Assembly (NCBI RefSeq): GCF_015291885.1
Contig: NZ_CP036186.1
Coordinates: 4,540,001-4,604,000, forward strand
Direction of reading: 5' to 3'
From: Stutzerimonas stutzeri
GTDB lineage: Bacteria > Pseudomonadota > Gammaproteobacteria > Pseudomonadales > Pseudomonadaceae
Length of the DNA stretch: 64,000 bases
The notes under the pieces are model-generated. The model did no database searches, was not told where the DNA came from, and saw nothing but the letters and a program-made list of their open reading frames with translations. Made by a program: the position numbers and the translations under genes. Numbering within the stretch: the first letter of the stretch is position 1; each line of letters opens with the position of its first letter. Below, one piece after another: positions 25,962-34,199 of this stretch.

Positions 25962-27011
25962 TCACGCTGCCTTTGATGTTTGCTGCAGTACCGCTTCCCG
26001 CTCAGGGTTCAGGCACACGATCGGTGCCAGTGACCAGTTCCTGATGTCGCCGCTCCAGCGCTCCGGGTACCGTGCGCGTGCCGCCTCGTACAGCTCGATA
26101 CGCTTGCGCAGCAGCTCTTCCGCTTGGCCGGTATGTCGCTGCGCCGGGGTCACGAACTTCAGGGCGCTGTGGCGATGTTCATGGTTGTACCAGTCCACGA
26201 AGCGGTTCACCCAGCTCCTGGCCTGCTCCAGCGTGTCGAAGGGCCGCTCCGGCCACAGCGGGCAGTACTTCGCCGTGCGGAACAGGGCCTCGGCATAGGC
26301 GTTGTCATTGCTCACCCGCGGGCGGCTGAACGAGGGCATCACACCCAGGTTCTGCATGGCCGCCAGCATGGTCGAGCCCTTCATCGCGCTGCCGTTGTCC
26401 GAGTGCAGTACCAGCGGCTGGCCTGCCCGCTGTTCACGTAGGCAGGCCTGGCGTAGCAGCTGGGCGGCCTGCTCGGCGCTTTCACTTTCATGCACCTCGT
26501 TGGCCACCAGCTTGCGGCTGTAGACGTCCTTGATCATGTACCAGTAGAAGTAACGGCCCTTGACCGTGGTCGGCAGCCAGGTGATGTCCCAGCACCACAG
26601 CTGGTTCGGGCCGTCGGCCACATGGGTCGTCAGCGCTCGTTTCACCGGTGGGCGACTGCGGCCGCGCGGATGCTGCTGTTCGGCTTCCTTCAGCACCCGG
26701 TAGAAGGTCGACTCCGAGGCCAGCCAGGTGCCCTGATCGGCCAGCCGCGCCACGATCTGCTGCGGCGGCAGGCTGGCAAACTCGGGCTGGTTGGCGGCCT
26801 CCAGCACGCGGCGGCGCTCTTGCGGACTCAGCTTGTTGGCCGGCTCAGCTCGTTGTGCCGAAGGACGCCGATCCTCCGGGCAGTGCTGCCAGCGCTGCAG
26901 GCTGCGCAACGACAGGCCCAGTTCGGCGCAGGCCTGCGCCCGCCGCGCTCCCGCCGCCACGGCTTCCTCGATCAACTGCAGGGTTTCACGGCGATCCGGG
27001 GCGCTGATCAT
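25962..27011 (-). CDS. IS3-family transposase OrfB (copy 1)
   Basis: A 349-residue transposase with an N-terminal helix-turn-helix (GARRAQACAELGLSLRSLQR) and an integrase-type rve domain: Asp in LWCWDITWLPT, Asp in VLHSDNGSAMKG and Glu in SNDNAYAEALFRTAKY. Its ATG overlaps the OrfA stop (ATGA), so it is made by coupled translation rather than by the frameshift usual in many IS3 elements. The protein is identical in all three copies. Confidence 0.92.
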   Translation of the reverse strand: MISAPDRRETLQLIEEAVAAGARRAQACAELGLSLRSLQRWQHCPEDRRPSAQRAEPANKLSPQERRRVLEAANQPEFASLPPQQIVARLADQGTWLASESTFYRVLKEAEQQHPRGRSRPPVKRALTTHVADGPNQLWCWDITWLPTTVKGRYFYWYMIKDVYSRKLVANEVHESESAEQAAQLLRQACLREQRAGQPLVLHSDNGSAMKGSTMLAAMQNLGVMPSFSRPRVSNDNAYAEALFRTAKYCPLWPERPFDTLEQARSWVNRFVDWYNHEHRHSALKFVTPAQRHTGQAEELLRKRIELYEAARARYPERWSGDIRNWSLAPIVCLNPEREAVLQQTSKAA

Positions 27012-27529
27012 TCGTCCTCGTCCTTCCCCCAGAGCGCCTCGGCTTTTTTTCGCAACACCAGCAGGGCCGCGGTTTCTGCCAGCGCCGCATCCTTGCGCCG
27101 CAGCTCACGCTCCAGCTGCTTGATGCGCTTCTTCGCGGCCTTTTCCTCTTCGCGCTCGCGCCGGGTCTTGCTTGGCTGAACCGAGCCGTTGGCCTGCTCG
27201 CAGGCTTCGCGCCAGGCCTTAATCTGCTCGACATACAGGCCTTTGCGCCGGCAGTACTCCGCCAGCTCGGCCGCATTGAGGCTGGCGCTTTCCAGCACCA
27301 CCCGAAACTTGTCCTGGCTCGACCACTGGTCGGCCTGCTGTCCATCTCCCGGCACCACTGCTCCCGCTGCTCTGGCCTGTTTGCGCCAAGCATACAGGGT
27401 GGCATCGGTAATGCCTGTCGCTTCCACCAGCTCCGGCACCGTCCGGTTCAAGGGCGGCATCATTTGCCGCACCACCCACTCCCGATGCTCTATCGAATAA
27501 CGCGCCACACGGCTCTCACTTCCGCCCAC
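27008..27529 (-). CDS. IS3-family transposase OrfA (copy 1)
   Basis: A 173-residue helix-turn-helix protein (VPELVEATGITDATLYAWRK, with a second HTH near residues 75-105) that ends in a charged coiled coil (KKRIKQLERELRRKDAAL). It binds the IS ends and pairs with OrfB. The start is a GTG at 27529; a GTG seven codons later is possible. Confidence 0.88.
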   Translation of the reverse strand: MGGSESRVARYSIEHREWVVRQMMPPLNRTVPELVEATGITDATLYAWRKQARAAGAVVPGDGQQADQWSSQDKFRVVLESASLNAAELAEYCRRKGLYVEQIKAWREACEQANGSVQPSKTRREREEEKAAKKRIKQLERELRRKDAALAETAALLVLRKKAEALWGKDEDE

Positions 27530-27581
27530 CGACCAAGACTCATCGAATCAACTCACACGACAACTATCCTGACGCGGCGGG

Positions 27582-28190
27582 CGAATGCAGCGAGACATCC
27601 ATCAGGGCACGAGGCAATTTTGCGTATTTTCGAAGGAATCCAAGATTCTGGATTAAGTCGGGCGTAAATAGCTCCTCCGTTACGATGCTCCAATCAACGC
27701 CTTGGCTGATCCAGAATCGTCTCTCGACATCCAACTTCTCCAAAGTTCGAGCACAGTCTCTACCTTTAAGGTCTTCCTGATATTTGATCGTCCGAGCAAC
27801 CGACTTGAGATCCCCGTTTGGCTGCTGAACGGTCAGCAGAAAGTCAGTGGTCATTACCATAGGAACAGAAGTGGGTCTGTACCTTGGGTACCGAACACCG
27901 ATTGCTCTGGCTATAGCCTGGGTGCTTTCCAACGGCAGCAGGGGATATTGCTCGCGGATGTCGACTACGTCCTCTGAAAACTCAGAGAGTAAAAAGTACG
28001 CTCGTTCAAGATCGGATAGGAGGTGATGAATCCGGTCAATCTTAACGCCTGGGATTTTCCAGGAACGACCCCTTGAAGGAACATCTTGAACACGCAGCCA
28101 AGGCACGTACTCAGCTCCGGCACCTGCTCCAAAACCATTGGCAATGTGCCGTTCAATATCCTGACTTGAAGCAAACCTACGACCTCGCAC
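27582..28190 (-). pseudogene. tnsA: Tn7-like TnsA endonuclease, 3' end cut off by IS copy 1
   Basis: The first 203 codons of TnsA; after 27582 the frame runs into the IS and stops at 27564. TnsA cuts the 5' ends of Tn7-like transposons and is a restriction-endonuclease fold. The catalytic residues are visible: Glu62 in LERAYFLL, Asp116 in TTDFLLT and Lys136 in ARTIKYQ. The N-terminus AEYVPWLRVQDVPSRGRS and DIREQYPLLPLEST are also typical. Tn7 TnsA has 273 residues, so the C-terminal TnsC-binding winged-helix region is incomplete. The gene reads inward from the 20-bp repeats at 28381, as tnsA does from the Tn7 right end. Confidence 0.88.
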
Positions 28191-28350
28191 CCTCCCTCCT
28201 CAGTCCGTCCGGACCGTTCCCTCAGACGGCAAAAGTATAGTTCTAGGAAAACGCAGGGCTGCCAAGCAGCCATGTCGAAGGGCTTTCCAGACTACTCCTA
28301 CTAAAATCTAACGTGGCGGTCGCTGACAAACGGCTTAGCCCATAAACGGA

Positions 28351-28374
28351 AAACCCCTGTAGATACAGGGGTTT
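28351..28374. terminator. Hairpin upstream of tnsA
   Basis: AAACCCCTGT (28351-28360) pairs perfectly with ACAGGGGTTT (28365-28374) across AGAT. It lies between tnsA and the 20-bp repeats and could stop transcription entering the transposon. The orientation is uncertain. Confidence 0.5.
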
Positions 28375-28380
28375 AGGCAT

Positions 28381-28440
28381 TGTGTCAGACTTTAATAGCT
28401 TGTGTCAGACTTTATTATATTGTGTCAATCTTTATTCCGT
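28381..28440. repeat. Three tandem 20-bp repeats at the presumed Tn7-like end
   Basis: Units begin at exactly 20-bp spacing: TGTGTCAGACTTTAATAGCT (28381), TGTGTCAGACTTTATTATAT (28401) and TGTGTCAATCTTTATTCCGT (28421). They stand just outside tnsA, where Tn7-like elements keep an array of about 20-bp TnsB-binding sites. Looser GACAAT-containing motifs follow at 28470-28484 (TTCTGACAATTTCAG), 28537-28551 and 28591-28605. That they bind TnsB is inference. Confidence 0.75.
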
Positions 28441-28605
28441 GCAGCCAGCTGCTGGTGGCTTACAAATAATTCTGACAATTTCAGAACTATAAATCGGGGG
28501 CTGAGGTCGATTAGAGTCAGCTTTCAAATAATAATATTTCGACAATCAACGTGTAGAGAACTGACTAGAACAACGATTTTTGCCAAAATATTTTGACAAT
28601 TTCAC

Positions 28606-29112
28606 CGTACATACAACGTGCATGCTGTGGAGCCCAAGATTGCTGCTGCAACTTAGGCTTTGGCATCACACTGCTGCAACTCTACAGCACATAAAACCTT
28701 TGCCGCGCCTCACTCCGTTGACCTGCAGACCCTGCTCAAGAGGCGCGTAGGAACAACAAGACACTGCCTCCACGGAGCAGCGCCTCGTCGAACCGCCATC
28801 TCCACGGTGCTAGAGCACCTTGTTCATGCTTGCCACTGAGGTGAAAAAGCGGAAAAGGCATGAGATATTTGGTCTATCCAGATCCCAGGAGCGCGATTTT
28901 TCGCAGCCAGCGATGTAAGGCTCGCGCTATCGAGGCGTTAGCCGGTCATTACCCCGTAGCGCCAATGTGCCGGCCGTTGCGAATATCGCGCGGCGGTTTT
29001 TTGCAACGATCTCAATAAGCCAACGTACATGCCGCGCTGGTGATGGCCGTCGCATGCCCGCAGCCACGATCGGAGATGCCGCTGTACTCGGATTGCGGCA
29101 GGGAGCTGTTGG
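28606..29112. other. Non-coding spacer between the Tn7-like end and a transposase relic
   Basis: About 500 bp in which I see no gene with codon structure or a ribosome-binding site. Composition returns to high GC after about 28640, which fits the transposon boundary lying near 28600. Confidence 0.4.
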
Positions 29113-29271
29113 GATAATGCGGCGATAGAGAGCTTTTTCAGCTCGTTTAACGCCGAACTGGTGTACCTGACTCGCTATGAAGCGAAAACCGACCTGCTCG
29201 ACTACATCCGCTTATACAATCACCCTCGGCGCCACTCGACGCTGGGCTACCTTAGTCCGATCGAGGTTTGA
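29113..29271 (+). pseudogene. IS3-family transposase, C-terminal fragment
   Basis: The frame reads DNAAIESFFSSFNAELVYLT and then DYIRLYNHPRRHSTLGYLSP before a stop. This is the end of the rve domain, including the last catalytic Glu, of an IS3-type transposase. Everything upstream is missing. It differs from the two kinds of IS3 element that are intact in this window. Confidence 0.85.
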
Positions 29272-29477
29272 GCGGCCAAACGCGAGCAGTAGCTCTCAAC
29301 TATCTGTCCGCCAACCCCGGGACAGACCTGCCTAGTTGCTTTCAGCTTCTAGTGTGTCGTTGGGCGAAGCCTGCAACACTCCTAACAAGTTTTTCGGATA
29401 AGAGGGAGCATGATGTTTCAAATCCATCGGATGCGGGCTCTGACGCTAGTGTTCGCCAACGCCAAGAGTTCACCGCA

Positions 29478-29912
29478 ATGATCCCTCAACGTTCCAATAT
29501 GACCTGGAACCTGCTGCTGCTAACCTGGCTGTTCGCACTGGTATCGACCCTGTCCGCGCTGTTCATTGGTGAGGTAATGGGCCAAGCACCCTGCGTGTTG
29601 TGCTGGTTCCAGCGTGCCTTCATGTTTCCGCTGGCTGTGATCCTGGCGATCGCCAGCTACCGCTCGGATTTCACCGTCTGGCGCTATGCCCTGCCGCTGA
29701 CCGTTATCGGTGCGGCGCTGGCATTTGTCCACACGCTGCTCTATGCCGGGCTGATACCACAGCCGATCCAGCCCTGCACGGCCACCGGTCCATCCTGCTC
29801 AGGCGCCGGAATGACCCTTTTCGGCGTAGTGCCCCTGCCGGCACTCGCCTTGTTAGCTTTTATCCTTATCGGCATCCTGCTCATTATCATCCGTCGGAGA
29901 ACCACCCCATGA
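29478..29912 (+). CDS. DsbB/BdbC-type disulfide bond formation protein
   Basis: A 144-residue inner-membrane protein with four membrane helices. The first periplasmic Cys pair is CVLC in GQAPCVLCWFQR, and a second pair of cysteines lies in QPCTATGPSCSG, as in DsbB relatives that reoxidise a periplasmic thiol oxidase through quinone. The ATG at 29478 gives the normal BdbC length; the open frame to 29268 overlaps the transposase relic. Its stop overlaps the start of the DsbA-like gene (ATGA), so donor and acceptor are co-translated. The cassette lies beside metal-efflux genes, which suggests protection of periplasmic thiols against metals. Confidence 0.88.
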   Translation: MIPQRSNMTWNLLLLTWLFALVSTLSALFIGEVMGQAPCVLCWFQRAFMFPLAVILAIASYRSDFTVWRYALPLTVIGAALAFVHTLLYAGLIPQPIQPCTATGPSCSGAGMTLFGVVPLPALALLAFILIGILLIIIRRRTTP

Positions 29913-30589
29913 ATCGCCGTTCCGTGGTCCTGATCGTCAGTGTCGTGATCCTGGCCGTCTTTGCTGCCGCTGCATTCTTATATTCCCCCTCCCAGTCGCC
30001 TCAACAGGCCCAGGCTCCCGGTTCGACCGTCCAAGAGACCGGGACACAGCCCAAACAGAACGGCGGCCAGTTGGTTCGCTTCCACTCACCGGTGTTCGGC
30101 CCGGCGCAGGCTCCAGTAACCATCGTCGAATTCTTTGACCCTTCCTGCGAGGCATGCCGCGCCTTCCACCCCTATGTGAAGCAGATCCTCGCCGAGAACC
30201 CGGAAGACGTGCGTTTGGTGCTGCGCTATGTACTGTTCCATCAAGGCTCCGAAGAGGTGGCGCGAATGCTGGAGGCGGCGCGTAAGCAAAATCTCCATGA
30301 ACAAGTGTTGGAGGCTGTGCTGGAGGCCCAACCCGGTTGGCACGACGACCCCAAGGTAACGCAGGCATGGGCTGCTGCAGAGCGCGTCGGTTTGAATTTG
30401 GAGCAGGCCCGCCAGGACATGCATACGCCTGGCGTCAACGCCGTGCTTGAAACGGACATGCAGGACGTTAAGGCCGTTGGGGTTCGTGGCACGCCGACCT
30501 TTTTTGTCAATGGTCGTGCGCTCAGCGAGTTTGGCCCGGAGCCGCTGCGCCAGTTGGTGAGCAGCGAAGTGGCCAAGGCACGGGAATGA
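29909..30589 (+). CDS. DsbA/DsbG-like thioredoxin-fold protein, membrane-anchored
   Basis: A 226-residue protein. Residues 6-25 (VVLIVSVVILAVFAAAAFLY) form an N-terminal anchor or signal, a Gln/Pro-rich linker follows, then a thioredoxin fold with the active site CEAC in FFDPSCEACRAFHPYVKQ and the cis-Pro loop VRGTPTFFVNG. It acts in the periplasm as a thiol oxidase or isomerase and is expected to be recycled by the DsbB-like protein encoded immediately upstream, with which it overlaps by 4 nt. Confidence 0.9.
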   Translation: MNRRSVVLIVSVVILAVFAAAAFLYSPSQSPQQAQAPGSTVQETGTQPKQNGGQLVRFHSPVFGPAQAPVTIVEFFDPSCEACRAFHPYVKQILAENPEDVRLVLRYVLFHQGSEEVARMLEAARKQNLHEQVLEAVLEAQPGWHDDPKVTQAWAAAERVGLNLEQARQDMHTPGVNAVLETDMQDVKAVGVRGTPTFFVNGRALSEFGPEPLRQLVSSEVAKARE

Positions 30590-30593
30590 CACC

Positions 30594-31055
30594 ATGAGCG
30601 CGCTGGAAAACCGCGCGCCACCGCTGCTCGTGGCGGGCCTGATGGCTGTGCTGATGGGTTTGTCGGGAACCAAATTGCCGGGCGTCGAACTGGCATGGAC
30701 CGAGCGCCTGACCTTCGCTTTGCTGGTACTGCTCCTGGGGCTCGGCGTGTGCCTCGCCGGCGTACTGTCGTTTCGCCGCGCTCGCACTACAGTCAATCCA
30801 TTACAGCCGCAGCAGGCTTCGGCATTAGTGGAGGCTGGCATCTACCAGTACAGCCGCAACCCCATGTACTTAGGCTTCGCCATTATCCTTGCAGCTTGGG
30901 CGCTGGCCTTGGCCTCGCCTCTAACCCTGCTGGGCGTGGTTGCTTTCGTGCTGTACATGAACCGTTTCCAGATAGCACCCGAAGAGTGGGCGCTGGAAGC
31001 ACTTTTCGGCGAATCATTCGTCCGCTACCGCGCACAGGTCCGCCGCTGGCTCTGA
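30594..31055 (+). CDS. Isoprenylcysteine-type membrane methyltransferase family protein
   Basis: A 153-residue integral membrane protein with about four helices. The C-terminal half has the ICMT/PEMT signature: GIYQYSRNPMYLGF, then NRFQIAPEEWALEALFG, a SAM-binding layout. The bacterial members methylate unknown substrates. It starts 4 bp after the DsbA-like gene and is surely in the same transcript. This trio recurs in heavy-metal islands (known pattern), but the link to resistance is inference. Confidence 0.85.
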   Translation: MSALENRAPPLLVAGLMAVLMGLSGTKLPGVELAWTERLTFALLVLLLGLGVCLAGVLSFRRARTTVNPLQPQQASALVEAGIYQYSRNPMYLGFAIILAAWALALASPLTLLGVVAFVLYMNRFQIAPEEWALEALFGESFVRYRAQVRRWL

Positions 31056-31199
31056 GCCTCGGCGGCGTTAGCCACTGCGGCTGATCTCCTCGTGACGAGC
31101 TGTTTTGGCCACACGCCGCTAGCATGTCTCTGGTCGAGGACATGGCGCCAACGAGTGATGTCGCAAGTTCACTCCGTTGATATCGAGCTAACTGTTTAG

Positions 31200-32391
31200 G
31201 GACAGTCTGAAAAAGACTTCCTGATTTTGGCAAAATAGCCGAACGCCACCCACCGAGTTTTCTGATGAAGCAGATGACCTTCGCCGATGCCGAGTACGCC
31301 GGCAAGCGCAAGCAGACCCGCAAAGAGCTGTTCCTGATCGAGATGGATCGGGTGGTGCCGTGGAAGGGGTTGATTGCCCTGATCGAGCCGCATTACCCCA
31401 AGGGTGAAGGTGGCCGTCCGGCGTACCCGTTGATGGCAATGCTGCGGGTTCATCTAATGCAAAACTGGTTCGGTTATAGCGATCCAGCGATGGAGGAGGC
31501 ACTGTACGAGACCACCATCCTGCGGCAGTTCGCGGGGCTGAGCCTGGAGCGTATCCCCGACGAAACCACCATCCTCAACTTCCGTCGCCTGCTGGAGAAA
31601 CACGAACTGGCTGCTGGCATCCTGGCCGTGATCAATGGCTACCTGGGTGACCGTGGCCTGTCGCTGCGCCAAGGCACCATCGTCGATGCCACGCTGATCA
31701 ATGCGCCGAGTTCGACCAAGAACAAAGACGGCAAGCGCGACCCAGAGATGCACCAGACCAAGAAGGGCAACCAGTATTACTTTGGCATGAAGGCCCACAT
31801 CGGCGTCGATGACGAATCGGGCCTGGTGCATAGCGTGGTAGGTACGGCGGCTAACGTGGCGGACGTCACCCAGGTCGACAAGTTGCTGCATGGCGAGGAA
31901 AACGTGGTCTGCGCCGATGCGGGTTATACCGGCGTCGAGAAGCGTGCCGAGCATGATGGCCGCGAAGTGATTTGGCAGGTGGCAGCACGGCGCAGCACTT
32001 ACAAAAAGCTGGGCAAGAGCAGCGCGCTGTACAAAGCCAGACGCAAGATCGAGAAATCCAAGGCTCAGGTACGGGCCAAGGTTGAGCACCCGTTTCGGGT
32101 GATCAAGCGGCAGTTCGGTTATGTGAAGACGCGCTTCCGTGGCTTGGCCAAGAATACTGCGCAACTGGTGACGCTGTTCGCGTTGTCGAACCTGTGGATG
32201 GCACGCCGACATTTGCTGACCAATGCAGGAGAGGTGCGCCTGTAATGCAGGAAATGGCCGCCGCGAGGTGTTCTCGGCGGCTAGAAACACCGAAATGAGC
32301 TGGTTATCTGATCGTTTTTGATCGGTTTGCCGCTTTCAAAATCGGCGGAGGCTGAAGTCAGCCGGAAATGCATGGCTACTTCAGACCATCC
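31200..32391 (+). mobile_element. IS5-family insertion sequence
   Basis: A 1192-bp element with imperfect 16-bp inverted repeats (GGACAGTCTGAAAAAG at the left, GGATGGTCTGAAGTAG read from the right). It is flanked by a 4-bp TTAG duplication at 31196-31199 and 32392-32395, the YTAR target of the IS5 family. It sits between the Dsb cassette and the CDF exporter gene. Confidence 0.88.
31265..32245 (+). CDS. IS5-family transposase
   Basis: A 326-residue transposase with the IS5 layout. The N-terminal region is MTFADAEYAGKRKQTRKELF, followed by FGYSDPAMEEALYETTILRQ. The first catalytic Asp is in GTIVDATLINAPSSTKN, the second in VCADAGYTGVEKR, and Glu is in AKVEHPFRVIKRQFGY. It looks complete and is the only gene of the element. 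Confidence 0.93.
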   Translation: MKQMTFADAEYAGKRKQTRKELFLIEMDRVVPWKGLIALIEPHYPKGEGGRPAYPLMAMLRVHLMQNWFGYSDPAMEEALYETTILRQFAGLSLERIPDETTILNFRRLLEKHELAAGILAVINGYLGDRGLSLRQGTIVDATLINAPSSTKNKDGKRDPEMHQTKKGNQYYFGMKAHIGVDDESGLVHSVVGTAANVADVTQVDKLLHGEENVVCADAGYTGVEKRAEHDGREVIWQVAARRSTYKKLGKSSALYKARRKIEKSKAQVRAKVEHPFRVIKRQFGYVKTRFRGLAKNTAQLVTLFALSNLWMARRHLLTNAGEVRL

Positions 32392-32420
32392 TTAGCAACA
32401 GCGGTGAGCGCAAAGCAGGC

Positions 32421-33341
32421 TTATGCTTCGCTGCGATGACTGTCGGCCTGCCTAGTGTCGATACAAACACTGCCGTCTAGCTCCATTTCAAGTGTCGAGT
32501 GGCTGACTTTGAATTGCTCATGAAGTACACTTTTCAAATCAGTCTTCACTCGCTCTATATCCGCCAGACTCGCCTTCTTGATCACAACATGTGCTTCCAG
32601 TGCGATTGTATGCTCAGCGATTTCCCATACGTGTACGTGGTGAACACTCTCAACGTCGTTTACTTGCTCCATGACATTGATTATGTCAGCGATGGAAACT
32701 CCTTCTGGCGCGCCCTCCATTAACAGATGGATGGTTTTAGGCAGCATGCTAAAGCCTTGCCAGAGCACGTAGCCAGCAATCATCAGTGTCAGTACAGTAT
32801 CCGCCCAGTACCACCCATACAGAAGTATCAATGTCCCGGCGATAACAACGCCGACGGAGGCCAGCGCATCCGACACATTGTGCAAGAATGCCGCCTTTAT
32901 ATTCATGCTGTTCTTGGACATTGTGTAGGTGAGAAAGGCCGTGACGATATCTACAACCAAGGCTATTCCCGCGACCACGACCACTGTCCAACCTTCAATG
33001 GGCTGCGGGGAAAACAACCGGCCTATGGCCTCGTAAATAAGATAGAGACCGACGATGATCAGGGTGACCAAGTTGATCAAAGCCGCTATGGTTTCACTGC
33101 GTCGATAGCCAAAGGTTTTAAATGCATCTGGCGGTCTGCGACCGATCTTACGTGCGATCAGCGCAATAACCAGTGATGCGGCATCGCTCAAATTATGTAG
33201 CGCGTCAGCAATGAGTGATAAGCTACCAGAGAGTATTCCACCGACTATTTGTGCCAGTGTTAATGCGGCGTTAACGCCTATAGCAGCAATTAGACGCTTA
33301 TCGCCTATAGCTTCGGTGTTATGGTTATGTTCGTGGCCCAT
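32421..33341 (-). CDS. czcD: Cation diffusion facilitator metal exporter (CzcD/ZitB type)
   Basis: A 306-residue CDF transporter that exports Zn2+, Co2+ or Cd2+ in exchange for protons. It has a short His-rich N-terminus (MGHEHNH), six membrane helices with the metal-site residues in IADALHNLSDAASL (helix 2) and FLHNVSDALASVGVV (helix 5), and a C-terminal cytoplasmic domain with HHVHVWEI. CzcD often tunes czc regulation by lowering cytoplasmic metal. It is read leftward and its promoter region faces the small secreted protein gene at 33742. Confidence 0.92.
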   Translation of the reverse strand: MGHEHNHNTEAIGDKRLIAAIGVNAALTLAQIVGGILSGSLSLIADALHNLSDAASLVIALIARKIGRRPPDAFKTFGYRRSETIAALINLVTLIIVGLYLIYEAIGRLFSPQPIEGWTVVVVAGIALVVDIVTAFLTYTMSKNSMNIKAAFLHNVSDALASVGVVIAGTLILLYGWYWADTVLTLMIAGYVLWQGFSMLPKTIHLLMEGAPEGVSIADIINVMEQVNDVESVHHVHVWEIAEHTIALEAHVVIKKASLADIERVKTDLKSVLHEQFKVSHSTLEMELDGSVCIDTRQADSHRSEA

Positions 33342-33556
33342 TGGTTTTTAACCACCCTTAAAAATCTAAAAAAAGACTAAGCACAGGAAGCCAAACGGTC
33401 GTCTATAGCAACAAATAAATATACTAGTGCCTTTGTACCGTCTGACACGGAGACAGCCTCCAAACCGTTGACAGAAATCCGACCATCATCGCCCGAGTTC
33501 GTGCGCCATTGCCTTCAATACGCCGATAACTGGCTAACCCTTGTCATGATCTGAAT

Positions 33557-33572
33557 ATGACAGATTTGTAAT
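33557..33572. promoter_or_regulatory. CzcR/CopR-type box upstream of the small secreted protein
   Basis: ATGACAGATTTGTAAT, one of several boxes in the island that fit AT[T/G]AC-N6-GTAAT (others at 40101, 40148, 43388 and 47740). OmpR-family metal regulators such as CzcR and CopR bind sites of this form. It lies between czcD and the gene at 33742. Confidence 0.6.
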
Positions 33573-33612
33573 CTTCACATCATCTTTCGTGGTTCAAGCT
33601 GCACAGCGGAAG

Positions 33613-33633
33613 ATTACATTTCAATAATGTAAT
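33613..33633. promoter_or_regulatory. Inverted repeat ATTACATT-N5-AATGTAAT
   Basis: Perfect 8-bp arms around TCAAT, 110 bp upstream of the small secreted protein gene. It shares the ATTAC/GTAAT half-sites with the CzcR-type boxes but with wider spacing, so it may be a second site of the same regulator. Confidence 0.5.
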
Positions 33634-33741
33634 GTTTGGCTCACACTGCCGTTATCTTCAGTCGCGCAAAATTCGTTAGAACCTGTAGAGCTCACCGGGA
33701 AAGCTCAACAAGCCACTTTGAATTTAGCGAGGACTGCCCAT

Positions 33742-33972
33742 ATGAATCTGTTGAAAGCTATTATTGTTGGATCGGTAATCTTCGGCTCCGCATTATCCTA
33801 TGCAGGAGACGGCTACGATCGTTCAATGAAATTTAACGAAAAGTTTCGTGCAGAACAAAAACGGATTCACGAAACCGAGTCTGGTGAAGAAAAAATAGAC
33901 GGACTAGAAGCTAAGAATCCGCGCCCGGATCAGAGCAATATGCAAATAAAGAAAGAATCCAAAACTGAATAA
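33742..33972 (+). CDS. Small secreted protein of the metal island
   Basis: A 76-residue protein. MNLLKAIIVGSVIFGSALSY followed by AGDG reads as a signal peptide with cleavage after SYA. The mature part is short and highly charged (KFNEKFRAEQKRIHETESGE). The ATG at 33742 has GAGGA about 10 nt upstream. Small periplasmic proteins of this kind, sometimes called PtrA- or CzcI-like, often sit beside Pseudomonas metal-efflux operons. Two CzcR-type inverted repeats precede it and a terminator follows, so it is probably a single metal-induced gene. Its function is unknown. Confidence 0.75.
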   Translation: MNLLKAIIVGSVIFGSALSYAGDGYDRSMKFNEKFRAEQKRIHETESGEEKIDGLEAKNPRPDQSNMQIKKESKTE

Positions 33973-34035
33973 CCGCTTCACCCGAACAATCTTCGCCTCC
34001 GATAGCTTCCGAATCCCGTTGGTAAAGCTGTATTT

Positions 34036-34060
34036 AAGCGCCTTTCGAGGCGCTTTTTTT
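34036..34060 (+). terminator. Terminator after the small secreted protein gene
   Basis: Stem AAGCGCCT / AGGCGCTT with loop TTCG and seven T residues. Confidence 0.9.
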
Positions 34061-34199
34061 GTTTCTCGATAACGTACCCGTCAGTCGTTACCAGCGCATT
34101 GGGGCCACAAATCCTTTCAGTGAACCCTTCGAAGCTTCGATTGGATATTCATAAAAAGGCCAGGCATCAAGCCTGGCCTACGTTGGGAGAAAACCAATA

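Larger units (their letters stand above)
25928..27581 (-). mobile_element. 1654-bp IS3-family element, copy 1 (no target duplication)
   Basis: The same element as at 41645-43298 and 45052-46705, with the same ends (CGGCGATTTTCAAGG on one side, CCTGACGCGGCGGG on the other). The subterminal inverted repeat is about 21 bp with a few mismatches (TCAAGGTAGTTGTCG against TCAGGATAGTTGTCG). Flanking bases are TGGC on the left and CGAA on the right, so there is no target duplication, unlike the other two copies. This fits deletion of DNA next to the IS or recombination between copies. Confidence 0.9.
33342..33741. other. Regulatory spacer between czcD and the small secreted protein gene
   Basis: A 400-bp divergent intergenic region with no gene. 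It contains the CzcR-type box at 33557-33572 and an 8-5-8 inverted repeat at 33613-33633, listed separately. Confidence 0.6.

Noticed and set aside
26044..27179. Several plus-strand frames repeated at 41761 and mirrored at 45454
   Set aside because: They recur only because the 1654-bp IS is repeated; they are antisense to its OrfA and OrfB.
28381..28440. CRISPR array
   Set aside because: The 20-bp units are adjacent with no spacers, only three are present and no cas gene is near; a transposon end explains them better.
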